DNA of 64,000 bases from Trichomonas vaginalis G3. Lineage: Eukaryota; Parabasalia; Trichomonadida; Trichomonadidae. Positions 1 to 8,341 of the stretch are shown here, in pieces (the stretch's first letter is position 1; each line of letters begins with the position of its first letter). The stretch covers positions 20,581,645-20,645,644 of the forward strand of contig NC_067205.1 of NCBI RefSeq assembly GCF_026262505.1, given 5' to 3'. A program made the position numbers and the translations under genes. A model generated the notes under the pieces. It saw only the letters and a list, made by a program, of their open reading frames with translations. It did no database searches and was not told the origin of the DNA.

Positions 1-455
1 AGTATTGAAAAATAATGTTTAGGGTAGAATGTTAGATCTAACATGTTTTCTAACATGTTTTCTAACATCGTAGAAAACTCATGAATTTTCATGAATTTTC
101 ATGAATTTCATCGTAAATGTTTTGTCGAAACTTCTTCATCGTATATTTTTTGTTAAGATTTCATCGTATATGTTTTGTCAAAACTTCTTCATCGTAAATG
201 TTTTGTCAAGACTTCTTCATCGTAATGAGTGTAAATCAGACCAAAATATAATGTTTATGTTAGAATGTTAGATCTAACATGTTTTCTAACATGTTTTCTA
301 ACATAAACATTATTTTTGCTGAATTCCGTATGAAATTTCATGAGTTTTGTGTGTTTTAGACCATGTTAGAAAACGTGTTAGAAAACGTGTTAGATCTAAC
401 ATTCTAACATAAACATTATTTTTGCTGAAAAAAATGACCAAATTTCATGAGTTTT
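1..455. repeat. Palindromic iterons and TTTTGTC repeats, left part of element
   Basis: Three copies of a palindromic iteron (near 28-67, 252-305 and, inverted, 364-416) are built from GTTA half-sites around the core GTTAGATCTAAC. Between them run short direct repeats of the type CGTAAATGTTTTGTC followed by AAGACTTC. These repeats recur between every plus-strand gene up to 3.0 kb and again at the right end of the element. No gene is seen. Confidence 0.85.
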
Positions 456-471
456 GTATGTAAGGACAGAA
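456..471 (+). promoter_or_regulatory. Conserved GTATGTAAGGACAG leader before a KilA-N gene
   Basis: The 14-mer GTATGTAAGGACAG lies directly before the ATG at 472. Near-identical words precede the ATGs at 3366 and 4065. It is an element-specific leader or promoter motif; its function is inferred only from its position. Confidence 0.5.
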
Positions 472-1131
472 ATGTCAGTCGAAGCAAAAACATTCACGAA
501 CAAATCTAATGGCGAAACATTCACAAAAGGCACTTACAACGGTATTGAAGTCTTACGTAGAGACAAGGATGGTTATATAAATGCAACAAAGATGTGTCAG
601 CAGTTTAGGAAAGACTTTAGAAGGTTGTTGGAAAATAAGTCCTGGGAAGAGTATTTTAAGGCATTTTGTGAAGAATATACCAACCCGCGGAAAACGGCGG
701 GTTGCTTTTTATACAAAGTTCATGCAGGAATTCCGGATGAAATCAAACAGGTTAGAGGAATGTATGTAGACCCAAGACTCGTAAACTATATAGCAATGTG
801 GGCTTCTCCAAAATATTGCATAGCAGTTGGAAAAATTATGGACTCCATAGACAAGAAAGTTCATGAGAAATTAGATGAAGAAGAACTTGAAGATACAGTA
901 GAGAATGCAAAACCTTTGTTTGAACAAGAAGTTGGAAAAATGTGCGAAAAACAATTAGAACATGAACGTGAGATATGTTCTGGTTATAGAGACTCGCCAT
1001 ACGAACTAGACCAATGGGAACAAGAAGATTTAAAGAGAGAATTTAGAGAATATGAACTCGCTAAGATAGCATTAGAAGCTGCAGAAAAAGAAGTTAAAAG
1101 TTTGGGGTCGTTTTGTACAAAAATATTGTGA
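472..1131 (+). CDS. KilA-N domain DNA-binding protein
   Basis: The N-terminal half reads as a KilA-N domain: a strand pair leading into GYINATKMC at about residues 30-40, then a helical section with the WASPKYCIAVGKIMD segment typical of the domain's second half. The tail is acidic and coiled, with many Glu and Lys. KilA-N is a DNA-binding fold of large DNA viruses, phages and Polinton-like elements. The ATG at 472 is preferred because the same GTATGTAAGRACAG leader precedes it as precedes two sister genes. Palindromic iterons flank the gene on both sides, which makes them plausible targets (inference). After the stop comes ATGAACCATTTATTTTT, which is also found after the gene ending at 4871. 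Confidence 0.8.
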   Translation: MSVEAKTFTNKSNGETFTKGTYNGIEVLRRDKDGYINATKMCQQFRKDFRRLLENKSWEEYFKAFCEEYTNPRKTAGCFLYKVHAGIPDEIKQVRGMYVDPRLVNYIAMWASPKYCIAVGKIMDSIDKKVHEKLDEEELEDTVENAKPLFEQEVGKMCEKQLEHEREICSGYRDSPYELDQWEQEDLKREFREYELAKIALEAAEKEVKSLGSFCTKIL

Positions 1132-1486
1132 GTAAATGAACCATTTATTTTTATTGAATTCAAAAAAAATAATGTTTATGTTAGAATGTTAGATCTAACA
1201 TGTTTTCTAACATGTTTTCTAACATGGTCTAAAACTCTTGAATTTTCATGAATTTCATCGTAAATGTTTTGTCGAAACTTCTTCGTAAATGTTTTGTCAA
1301 ACATGAACGTAAATGTTTTGTCGAAACTTCTTCGTAATGAGCGTAAATGACCCAAAAATAATGTTTAGGTGAAGAGGTGAGATTTCACCTCTTTTTTCAC
1401 CTGTTTTTTCACCTCATGAATTTTCCCGAAATAAAAAATAAAGTTAGTTTTATTTAAAAAATATTTTTTATTTTTATTGTAAGAAC
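1132..1486. repeat. Intergenic iterons: GTTA-type and GTGA-type
   Basis: One GTTA-type iteron lies near 1167-1226 and one GTGA-type iteron near 1364-1416. Both have two direct half-sites 8 bp apart followed by three inverted half-sites 12 bp apart; only the word differs (GTTA/TAAC versus GTGA/TCAC). TTTTGTC repeats lie between them. The last 45 bp (AATAAAGTTAGTTTT and a T-rich run) resemble the DNA before the genes at 3366 and 4065. Confidence 0.8.
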
Positions 1487-2371
1487 ATGTTAGCAACAAC
1501 AGCACCAAACTCTTTAGTTATGAACCCAACTTCAATGTTAGTAGAAATGAAAAGCTTCATTCCTTCTTCATATACTTTTGAAACAGAAATCCAGAAGATA
1601 AAGCAAGAACTTTTAACAAGTAATTTAGACTGTAGTGCGAAAGATGAAACAAATGAACACCATTTACCTAAACTTCCTGAAATACAACAACAAAAACTCA
1701 CTATTCCTGAATTCGACGAAATTGAAGTGAAACCAACTGACTCAGTAGAAATAAAGAAGTTCATACGAAAGGTAAATTATGAATTCCTTGGTTTTCATTG
1801 CAACCATAAAGTTATGGACAAAGATTGCGACATGGTATATAAGAATGTTTCTGACATATATAAATCCGGGGAGTTTAAGACCTACGACAACTTTGTTTCA
1901 TTAGTTGCAAAATGTGTATGGCAGATAAGAGATAAAGATAGAAGAGGTAAGATATGGAATGAACAGATAAAACCCGCAACTTTTGAGTTAAAGAGAGCAA
2001 TTGACGCCTTGGTTGTTTTAGCAGGTAAGGTTTCAGAATATAACGCAAAAATGAACCCGCAATGTTCTAAATGTAAAGCAGCAATGAGGAGATATAACTA
2101 CTCCGTCAAAGAGATAGAAAGAATGCGAAACGACTATGCAGATTTAAAGAAAGAAGCAGAAAAACCAGCAGAAAATAAAATGGATATGTTAGCATTTCTG
2201 AACAAAAACTATCCAACAGCAGAAGATTTCCTATTATCTGACGTCAAGAAGAAGTATAAAGAAACTTTCGGTATCGTTAAAACATTCGATGTACTGACAG
2301 AAGAAATAGAAGCTACGAAACTGTTTAGAGTCATGAACCATCGCAACATATACCATGTAAAACGCTTGTAA
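1487..2371 (+). CDS. Polinton cargo protein of unknown function, 294 aa
   Basis: I do not recognise a family. The protein has a mostly charged N-terminal 90 residues, then a helical middle with a possible metal-binding cluster (HCNHK near residue 105; CSKCKAAMRR near residue 195) and a coiled Lys/Glu-rich stretch at about 205-235. The ATG at 1487 follows a TTGTAAGAAC leader and a T-rich block like those of the neighbouring KilA-N genes. A GTGA-type iteron lies on either side (1364-1416 and, inverted, 2613-2667), so this gene is associated with the second iteron word. The Cys/His pattern would suit a DNA-binding role, but that is only a guess. Confidence 0.65.
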   Translation: MLATTAPNSLVMNPTSMLVEMKSFIPSSYTFETEIQKIKQELLTSNLDCSAKDETNEHHLPKLPEIQQQKLTIPEFDEIEVKPTDSVEIKKFIRKVNYEFLGFHCNHKVMDKDCDMVYKNVSDIYKSGEFKTYDNFVSLVAKCVWQIRDKDRRGKIWNEQIKPATFELKRAIDALVVLAGKVSEYNAKMNPQCSKCKAAMRRYNYSVKEIERMRNDYADLKKEAEKPAENKMDMLAFLNKNYPTAEDFLLSDVKKKYKETFGIVKTFDVLTEEIEATKLFRVMNHRNIYHVKRL

Positions 2372-3348
2372 ATAGTTATGTTAGAAAACATGTTAGAAAA
2401 CATGTTAGAAAACATGTTAGAAAACATGTTAGAAAACATGTTAGAAAACATGTTAGATCTAACATTCTAACATAAACATTATTTTTTGCTGAATTCAGCA
2501 ACAAAATTCTGAGTAAAATGGCATATGGCTTGTGTCAAACCGTTGAGTTTTCACAAAATTTAAAAAATAACGTTTACCATGTGAAACGTTTATAAAATAA
2601 CTGGGGTAGAAATGAGGTGAAAAAAGAGGTGAAAAAACAGGTGAAATCTCACCTCTTCACCTAAACATTATTTTTGTCTGATTTACGCTCATTACGAAGA
2701 AGTCTTGACAAAACATATACGTTTAGTTTCGATGAAATCATGACAAAGAATGTACGATGAAGTCTTGACAAAACATATACGAAGAAGTCTTGACAAAACA
2801 TTTACGAAGAAGTCTTGACAAAACATTTACGAAGAAGTTTTGACAAAACATGTACGAAGAAGTTTTGACAAAACATGTACGAAGAAGTTTTGACAAAACA
2901 TGTACGATGAAATCATGAAATTTCATGAGTTTTGTGTGTTTTAGACCATGTTAGAAAACGTGTTAGAAAACGTGTTAGATCTAACATTCTAACATAAACA
3001 TTATTTTTACTGAAAAATGACCAAAAATCATTATATAACTGTTATTTTTTTACGAAGAGAACTTTTGCACTTCGTCAAAAAAATCCCTGAAATCATATCT
3101 TTTATACAAGATAGAAAATCTTACTCGCCCAAAACTCATGAAAATCGTAAAAAATTGCGAGTAGGGAAAAAAACCTGGTCGCCTAAAACTCATGAAAATC
3201 GTGAAAAAATGACCAAATTTCATTATATAACTGTTATTTTTTTACGAAGTGAACTTTGACACTTCGTCAAAAAAATCCCTGAAATCATATCTTTTATACA
3301 AAATAGAAAAAATAAAGTTAGTTTTTTTAAAATATTTTTTTTTATTTT
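2372..3348. repeat. Expanded iterons, TTTTGTC array and duplicated 95 bp block
   Basis: At 2380-2475 the inverted half-site ATGTTAGAAAAC is expanded to about seven copies before the palindromic core. An inverted GTGA-type iteron follows at 2613-2667. From 2697 to 2910 there is a tandem array of CGAAGAAGTCTTGACAAAAC-type units, then another GTTA-type iteron at 2945-3002. A block of about 95 bp at 3023-3118 is repeated at 3219-3310; both copies carry a hairpin of the type ACGAAGTG...CACTTCGT. Small open frames here are repeat shadows. Confidence 0.8.
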
Positions 3349-3365
3349 GTATGTAAGAACAGGAA
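3349..3365 (+). promoter_or_regulatory. Conserved GTATGTAAGAACAG leader
   Basis: The leader word GTATGTAAGAACAG ends three bases before the ATG at 3366. The T-rich block before it (AATAAAGTTAGTTTTTTT) is shared with the genes at 1487 and 4065. Confidence 0.5.
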
Positions 3366-3977
3366 ATGTTAAACATTGAGTTTGAAACAGTTAAAAAGAT
3401 AGACAATGACACCAAAGTGGTTAGAATTGGTGATTTAAACGTAAGATACTCAAAGAAATACAACAAATATTCTTTGTCAGACATTTTATCTCCATCCGGA
3501 AAGAGAGCAAAGGACTGGGTTAGAAATGCTTCTACTCAGAAAATTTTGACAAGAAATCCTGAGCTTTTGATATCGGTAAGATTTCATGGAACTACAGCAT
3601 ATCTTATAGACAAAAGTCTTATACCAGTAGTTTTGTTATGGTTAGACCCGGTTGTTGGATATAACTTCATAACATATGGTTCGTTCGACTCAGAACGTTG
3701 CAGTGAAGGCTTACTTTACATCGTTCAGAAACCGAAGGACTTCAATACAAAGAGATATAAGATAGGAAGAACATATAATATAACTCAAAGATATGACAGT
3801 ACAGTCAATAGAGTCAAGGTTGTGTTTGTTAACGATATGAGAGCTGCTGAAACAGAACTACTCGAAAAGTTTGAGAAAATGTATGGTGCTCCCACGAAAG
3901 GTAAAGAAACGTTTGAAGTAGATGAGATAGATAAAGCTATAAAATTATTTGACGAAGTTGCTGAAAAATACATGTAA
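3366..3977 (+). CDS. T5orf172/MUG113-type (GIY-YIG-like) protein with KilA-N-like N-terminus
   Basis: Residues 1-105 resemble a diverged KilA-N-type domain (VRYSKKYNKYSLSDIL, then ...LIPVVLLWLDPVVGYNF). Residues about 115-190 read as a T5orf172 domain of the GIY-YIG superfamily: LYIVQ, then YKIGRTYNITQRYDS, then VFVNDMRAAETELLEKF and the closing KETFEVDE. KilA-N fused to GIY-YIG-like nuclease domains is a known architecture in large DNA viruses, where roles in DNA processing or regulation are suspected. The gene shares its leader with the KilA-N genes on either side and lies between repeat blocks. Nuclease activity is not shown. Confidence 0.75.
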   Translation: MLNIEFETVKKIDNDTKVVRIGDLNVRYSKKYNKYSLSDILSPSGKRAKDWVRNASTQKILTRNPELLISVRFHGTTAYLIDKSLIPVVLLWLDPVVGYNFITYGSFDSERCSEGLLYIVQKPKDFNTKRYKIGRTYNITQRYDSTVNRVKVVFVNDMRAAETELLEKFEKMYGAPTKGKETFEVDEIDKAIKLFDEVAEKYM

Positions 3978-4048
3978 AGCGTTTATTTTTGGTCTTTTGT
4001 GAAAGTCAGAAAATAACGCTAATTTTTTATAAAATATTTTTTTATTTT

Positions 4049-4064
4049 GTATGTAAAGACAGAT
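4049..4064 (+). promoter_or_regulatory. Conserved GTATGTAAAGACAG leader
   Basis: This is the third copy of the leader word, directly before the ATG at 4065 and preceded by the same AAAATATTTTTTTATTTT block. It supports 4065, not an upstream non-ATG codon, as the start. Confidence 0.5.
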
Positions 4065-4871
4065 ATGTCAACAACAGAGAACACAACAACAGTTATAGTC
4101 CATGAAGCTATAAATGAAGAATACGAGTACATACAGTTTAACAAACAACTCCGTCTCATTCGTTCGGTCAAAGACGATATGTACCAAATGCAAAGTATTT
4201 TGAATGCTCTTCGTTCTACAAAGCAAGCATATCATTGGTTTGAAAACCAACAGACAAAAGAACTTTTAGAAGAATTTCCTCATATGTTTGCTTCCCTCGG
4301 AAAACCGAGGGAAGAGATTCCATTCGAAAATCGTGAAAAATTGCCAAACGGTTTGAGAGGATATTATGTACATAGACTTCTTGTAAATAATGTGGCACAA
4401 TGGGCTTCAGCTCGCTATTCATGGTATGTTTGTAAACTTCTTGACGAAATTCATAGACAAGAACGTGAAGAGCTAGAGAACAAGCTTGAAGCAAAAGACA
4501 AAAACATACAGAAAAGAATACCACGTTCGGTACCAAAAGGAAAGGAAAAGAACTATAAGTATATGATTTACACTGAAGAGATGGAAAATGAAGAAGACAG
4601 AGATATGGTTATGTTGCATTTAGTCAGAAGAAACAACAAAAGCTTTTACGACCTTGCTAAGATTTACAAATCTGACAGAAATTGGTTCTATCGCGAAAAC
4701 TTACCGATTTCAATGACACCGAATGAAGATGTTAAACAGATAGTTCAAGATACGTTACCTCAAACACACTATGATATGAAAGGTTGTACAATACTTACAT
4801 TCAAAGAAGATTTGCCGCTACTGAAAGAAAAAATAACAGAGTATTTTGACAACTTCAAACAAGCAGAGTAG
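4065..4871 (+). CDS. KilA-N-like protein, 268 aa
   Basis: Residues about 15-135 show the KilA-N layout: an N-terminal strand region (EYIQFNKQLRLIRS), a helical middle, then YYVHRLLVNNVAQWASARYSWYVCKLLDEI, matching WASPKYC...KIMD in the gene at 472. A Lys-rich linker follows, then a second unknown domain of about 110 residues (YMIYTEEMENEED...). It is the last of the plus-strand genes; transcription then meets the minus-strand packaging ATPase across a small repeat array. The 17 bases after the stop are the same as after the 472-1131 gene. It is probably a regulatory DNA-binding protein of the element (inference). Confidence 0.72.
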   Translation: MSTTENTTTVIVHEAINEEYEYIQFNKQLRLIRSVKDDMYQMQSILNALRSTKQAYHWFENQQTKELLEEFPHMFASLGKPREEIPFENREKLPNGLRGYYVHRLLVNNVAQWASARYSWYVCKLLDEIHRQEREELENKLEAKDKNIQKRIPRSVPKGKEKNYKYMIYTEEMENEEDRDMVMLHLVRRNNKSFYDLAKIYKSDRNWFYRENLPISMTPNEDVKQIVQDTLPQTHYDMKGCTILTFKEDLPLLKEKITEYFDNFKQAE

Positions 4872-4879
4872 ATGAACCA

Positions 4880-5243
4880 TTTATTTTTCAAGCTTGACAT
4901 TCCAAGTTCTTCCTTCCGACATTCCAAGTTCTTCCCGACAACTGGAAAAAAATTTCCCGACAACTGGAAAAAAATTTCCCGACAACTGGAAAAATTTTTC
5001 CTGTTGTTCGTCCGTAAACCATTCAAATTTTCGAAAATTGAGAACTTTTTGGTCGAACGACAGAAAAAATTTTTCCTTCCGACAGAAAAAGTTTTTCCTT
5101 CCGACAGAAAAAGTCCTTCCTTCCGACAGGACACAAACGGACGACTGACATTCCTCTTCCTGAATGTCTTCCAAAGCCAGAAGAACCGAAAGCTGCAGAA
5201 CCACAACAGACTAAGACTAAACTCTTTATTTTTCAAGCTTGAC
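4880..5243. repeat. Short tandem array bounded by a 19 bp direct repeat
   Basis: TTTATTTTTCAAGCTTGAC occurs at 4880-4898 and again at 5225-5243. Between them are three units of CCCGACAACTGGAAAAAAAT type (4936-5000) and about four CTTCCGACAGAAAAAGT units (5080-5130). The array lies in the convergent gap between the plus- and minus-strand genes of the element, and long frames through it are low-complexity artefacts. Confidence 0.7.
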
Positions 5244-6093
5244 TTTTTACAATTTGAACTTTGTTCGCGTAGATATGAATTCTGAAAGAAGTATGAGGGT
5301 CTTGTATGACTTTGTACTTCTCCCATAGTTCATGTCTGTCAAACTTACCTGCCATGGACTCTTTCATAAGTTCCATGAAATCGTCTTCGGACAATCCGGG
5401 GAAAAGTATGATATCAGTAAGTATTCTCTTTACATCCTTACTTAAACTCTTTGCTGTCTGTACACATATTACGACTGAGATGTTAAAGTGTCTGAGCTTC
5501 TTAAGAATTCGACACATATCTTGTTCTCTGTTCTTTAACAAAGGATGAGAAGCAAAGTCATCTAAGATAAGAAGACATCTATGAGGGTACGTTTTCCAAT
5601 CGTAAGATTGCAATTTCTTCGAAATGTATTCTATCTCTTTCTGTTTGTTTCTGAAGTGTTTCTTCTCTAATATTCTCTGCATTTCCTCATTTGGGTCTTT
5701 AAACTTCGAATTTATATACTCATTTATAGCATTGTACTTCAAAACTCTTCTTTGGTACTTCTTTATCCAATCTAACAACTCAGTATCCTTTATACATACT
5801 AACTTAGACTTCTTTATAATATCTTTGAACGAATTGACGGTTTGGTCAAATTGACCAGAAGTACTACAAATAACAACTAACTCATAGAATGGGTTCTTCT
5901 CATCTAGTTCTTGTTGTTGTGCAGCCATTTTAAGATAAGTGAAAGTCTTGCCCGACCCAGGTGGTGCGATTAGACCTGTTATACCATTCTGAGCAAATAG
6001 GAACTTGTCATGTATAGGCTTTATCTGAGCATTTTCTAACTTCCTCTTGTTCTTGTTTAAAACATTCTCAAATTTTTTTTTCAATGTCAGCAA
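5233..6093 (-). CDS. Packaging ATPase of the element (FtsK/HerA type)
   Basis: The Walker A motif APPGSGKT is near residue 40, the Walker B LLILDDFA near residue 170, and CVQTAKSL near residue 208 fits the sensor region of A32-like packaging ATPases. The length of about 286 residues is usual for Polinton/virophage packaging ATPases, which drive DNA into capsids. It heads the minus-strand block that also holds the helicase and capsid-type genes. It is part of a broken element and is treated as a fossil. Confidence 0.8.
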   Translation of the reverse strand: MLTLKKKFENVLNKNKRKLENAQIKPIHDKFLFAQNGITGLIAPPGSGKTFTYLKMAAQQQELDEKNPFYELVVICSTSGQFDQTVNSFKDIIKKSKLVCIKDTELLDWIKKYQRRVLKYNAINEYINSKFKDPNEEMQRILEKKHFRNKQKEIEYISKKLQSYDWKTYPHRCLLILDDFASHPLLKNREQDMCRILKKLRHFNISVVICVQTAKSLSKDVKRILTDIILFPGLSEDDFMELMKESMAGKFDRHELWEKYKVIQDPHTSFRIHIYANKVQIVKSQA

Positions 6094-6146
6094 ACTTTTT
6101 TTCTAACATATTTTTAGAAAAATTAAATTTTTATCTTTTTTGAAAA

Positions 6147-6554
6147 TTGTCTAGCGATTTCGCTATCTATATTCGAGACAAGCTTTTCGACAGCAAAACA
6201 TCTGTCGACCATAAAATCTTACATAGTGTAAACAAGAAAGGTGAATTTGTTCTAAAGTTCTGTTTCTGGGAATATGACAAGAACCATAAAACATTAGGCA
6301 GAGAAGTCTTTAAGTTTGTCAATGACAGACTTGTTGACAGAGATGACGCCGATTGGAAAGATGAAGTCCAACAAAAGTTCTTAGAATGCAAAGAAGACAC
6401 ATGCGCTGTTCTTGAAAATGAAATAGAAAACAGAATAGAAGAGCTATTAAAGGACAAAGAACTTTTACATAAATATGGTTCTGAGAAATTTGACATAACT
6501 CCACCAGAAAAGAAGAAGAAGAGAGAAAAGAAAGAAAAGAAGAAAAGAAAGTAG
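6147..6554 (+). CDS. Unknown charged protein of the element
   Basis: This frame of about 135 codons has a hydrophilic, mixed-charge body and a very Lys/Glu-rich C-terminus. It runs opposite to its neighbours, between the packaging ATPase and a small-protein region. No family is recognised. It is a fossil part of the element and is listed only because composition and length exceed chance. Confidence 0.4.
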   Translation: MSSDFAIYIRDKLFDSKTSVDHKILHSVNKKGEFVLKFCFWEYDKNHKTLGREVFKFVNDRLVDRDDADWKDEVQQKFLECKEDTCAVLENEIENRIEELLKDKELLHKYGSEKFDITPPEKKKKREKKEKKKRK

Positions 6555-6627
6555 AAGAAGAGAAGAAAGAACCTGAACCAGTTCCAGAGAAAAAGAAATT
6601 TGACATGTAAAAATAAAATTTTTATTT

Positions 6628-7045
6628 TTAGAACATTTCTGGGTCAATGTCAATGTTCTCTTCCTCTTTAGGGGCAAACACTGGCTTAGACTCTAAAATC
6701 TTTTTACCCAATTTACCTTGACTTTCAACTATCTTAGACTCATTAATATTCATAGTCGTCTGCTTTCTTTGGTTCATAAGGTTCAAGTTTGTATGCTTTG
6801 CCTTCTTTAAGGTTTGAGAACCTTCTGTCAAAACTTTCTTTGACTGCTAACAAACCTTCTATGTCTAAGTCTTCAAATTTCGCACCATTTTTAGTCACAA
6901 TAGCAAACTTAACTGGTTCGATGTTCCAAACTTTGCTGAATGAAGACTTTTCAAAATGGTAGAAGTAAACATTCAAATAAGCGAATGGGTCTAGTTCTTC
7001 TTTAAGTCCTGTCATGTACTTGTTGACTGAAATATATTTCGTCAT
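6628..7045 (-). CDS. Small unknown protein region of the element
   Basis: A compact minus-strand coding region lies between the helicase and the charged plus-strand frame. The main part starts MTKYISVNKYMTG and is rich in aromatic residues (AYLNVYFYHFEKSSF). The rest is charged and ends in an acidic segment. No family is recognised. It keeps the orientation and spacing of the minus-strand gene block and is probably a small element-specific protein. Confidence 0.45.
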
Positions 7046-7080
7046 CTTTTCTATCGGATAAAAAAATGTTTTTTTTAAAT

Positions 7081-8187
7081 TTACTCAGAAAAATTTTTCT
7101 TTGTATATACGCCGTTCTGAACATTTAAAAGACTTTTGACATTTGCCAAGAATGTTCGTTTAGACGCTGCCATATAACCATACTCTTGACAATATTGTTT
7201 ATATTCATCATATAAAGACCTTTCATCTAATGACACAAAGTCGCTTTCTTCTATAAACAGTTCATATACACTCTTGTTTGCTTCTAACAATGTTTGTCTT
7301 TCTTCGGTATATGGAATTTGTCTTGGATTGAACTTAGAAATATCTAATGTCATAAAATATGAGAACAAGTGGTTGTAAAAGTCAGATGTCAAAGTTTCTG
7401 CTAAGTCGTCAAAATATTCTGTATCTTGCATATGAGAATCTGACGTTCTGACAACTACATATCTTCTGTCAGAACTTTCTAACTTCATCGGAACAGAATT
7501 GTTTGAAACCATAATGAAGTTTGCAACATTTTCACAAACTCTTTGGTCTTTATATTTTCTTTCAACAACTCCAACTTTATCTGTTATAAGACTCTTCAAA
7601 GCATCTGAGTTTAAAACCTTTGTTGTATCTATACTTTGAAGTTCATTGCAAACTATAAGTTTCATATTCTCAATTGAGGAGTTAAACTTGCCACAGATGT
7701 TTTCTATGTTTGTCATATTCGGGTTCGAATAACCTTCTAACAGTTTGCACAAAATATCTGTAAAGAATGTGTTCTTACCTGTTCCTTGTTTTCCAATTAT
7801 AATGAGAGCAGTTTCATTTTTAGCACTTGGATGTTGTAAGATGTTTGCAAACCAACATAAGATATACTCATAAACCTTTTCGTTTCCATTGCATATAATT
7901 TCTTTGACATGGTCTAACCAAGCTTCTATAATATTTTCTTTCCATTCTACTTGTTCGTATTTATATCCAGTGAAGATAGAATAGAAGTTTGGAGATGGTG
8001 TATAGAACTTTATACCTCGAACTGAAAAATCTTCTAACTTTGACAATAAGATATCCCAAGCATCTAACATCTTCATGCCAACTTGTACGACTTTTATTTT
8101 CTTAAGTTTCTGTCTACATTCTTGTTCAGACACTATTGTTGCTCTTGGTTTGTTAAAGACAACATCCATTCTTTCATGACATAACAT
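7081..8187 (-). CDS. D5-like SF3 helicase/primase-helicase of the element
   Basis: The protein carries a superfamily 3 helicase core: Walker A GKQGTGKNTFF near residue 130, a Walker B-like region KLIVCNELQSI near residue 175, and the motif C segment NFIMVSNNSVPMKLESSDRRYVV near residues 222-245. This matches the D5_N/Pox_D5 group of virus replicative helicases. Such a helicase is typical of virophages, Polinton-like viruses and large DNA viruses; in classical Polintons a protein-primed polymerase dominates, so this gene is informative about the subtype. It is a fossil part of a broken element. Confidence 0.75.
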   Translation of the reverse strand: MLCHERMDVVFNKPRATIVSEQECRQKLKKIKVVQVGMKMLDAWDILLSKLEDFSVRGIKFYTPSPNFYSIFTGYKYEQVEWKENIIEAWLDHVKEIICNGNEKVYEYILCWFANILQHPSAKNETALIIIGKQGTGKNTFFTDILCKLLEGYSNPNMTNIENICGKFNSSIENMKLIVCNELQSIDTTKVLNSDALKSLITDKVGVVERKYKDQRVCENVANFIMVSNNSVPMKLESSDRRYVVVRTSDSHMQDTEYFDDLAETLTSDFYNHLFSYFMTLDISKFNPRQIPYTEERQTLLEANKSVYELFIEESDFVSLDERSLYDEYKQYCQEYGYMAASKRTFLANVKSLLNVQNGVYTKKNFSE

Positions 8188-8341
8188 TCTGGGGCAGAGT
8201 CAACATAAATGACTAAACGTTTCAAATTCTCGACTGCTTTGTTATAGTCTCTAAATGGACACATATTTCTGAACGCTTGGAGTCATAAAAATCTGAAACG
8301 TCTATTCTGTACATTTTTATAAAAATAAAAAAAATATTTTT

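Noticed and set aside
2209-2451. Open frame with MFSN repeats on the minus strand
   Set aside because: It is a shadow of the expanded iteron half-sites; the coding frame on the plus strand covers the first part.
4769-5326. Long Phe/Lys/Arg-rich frames on both strands
   Set aside because: Low-complexity translation of the tandem array between convergent genes.
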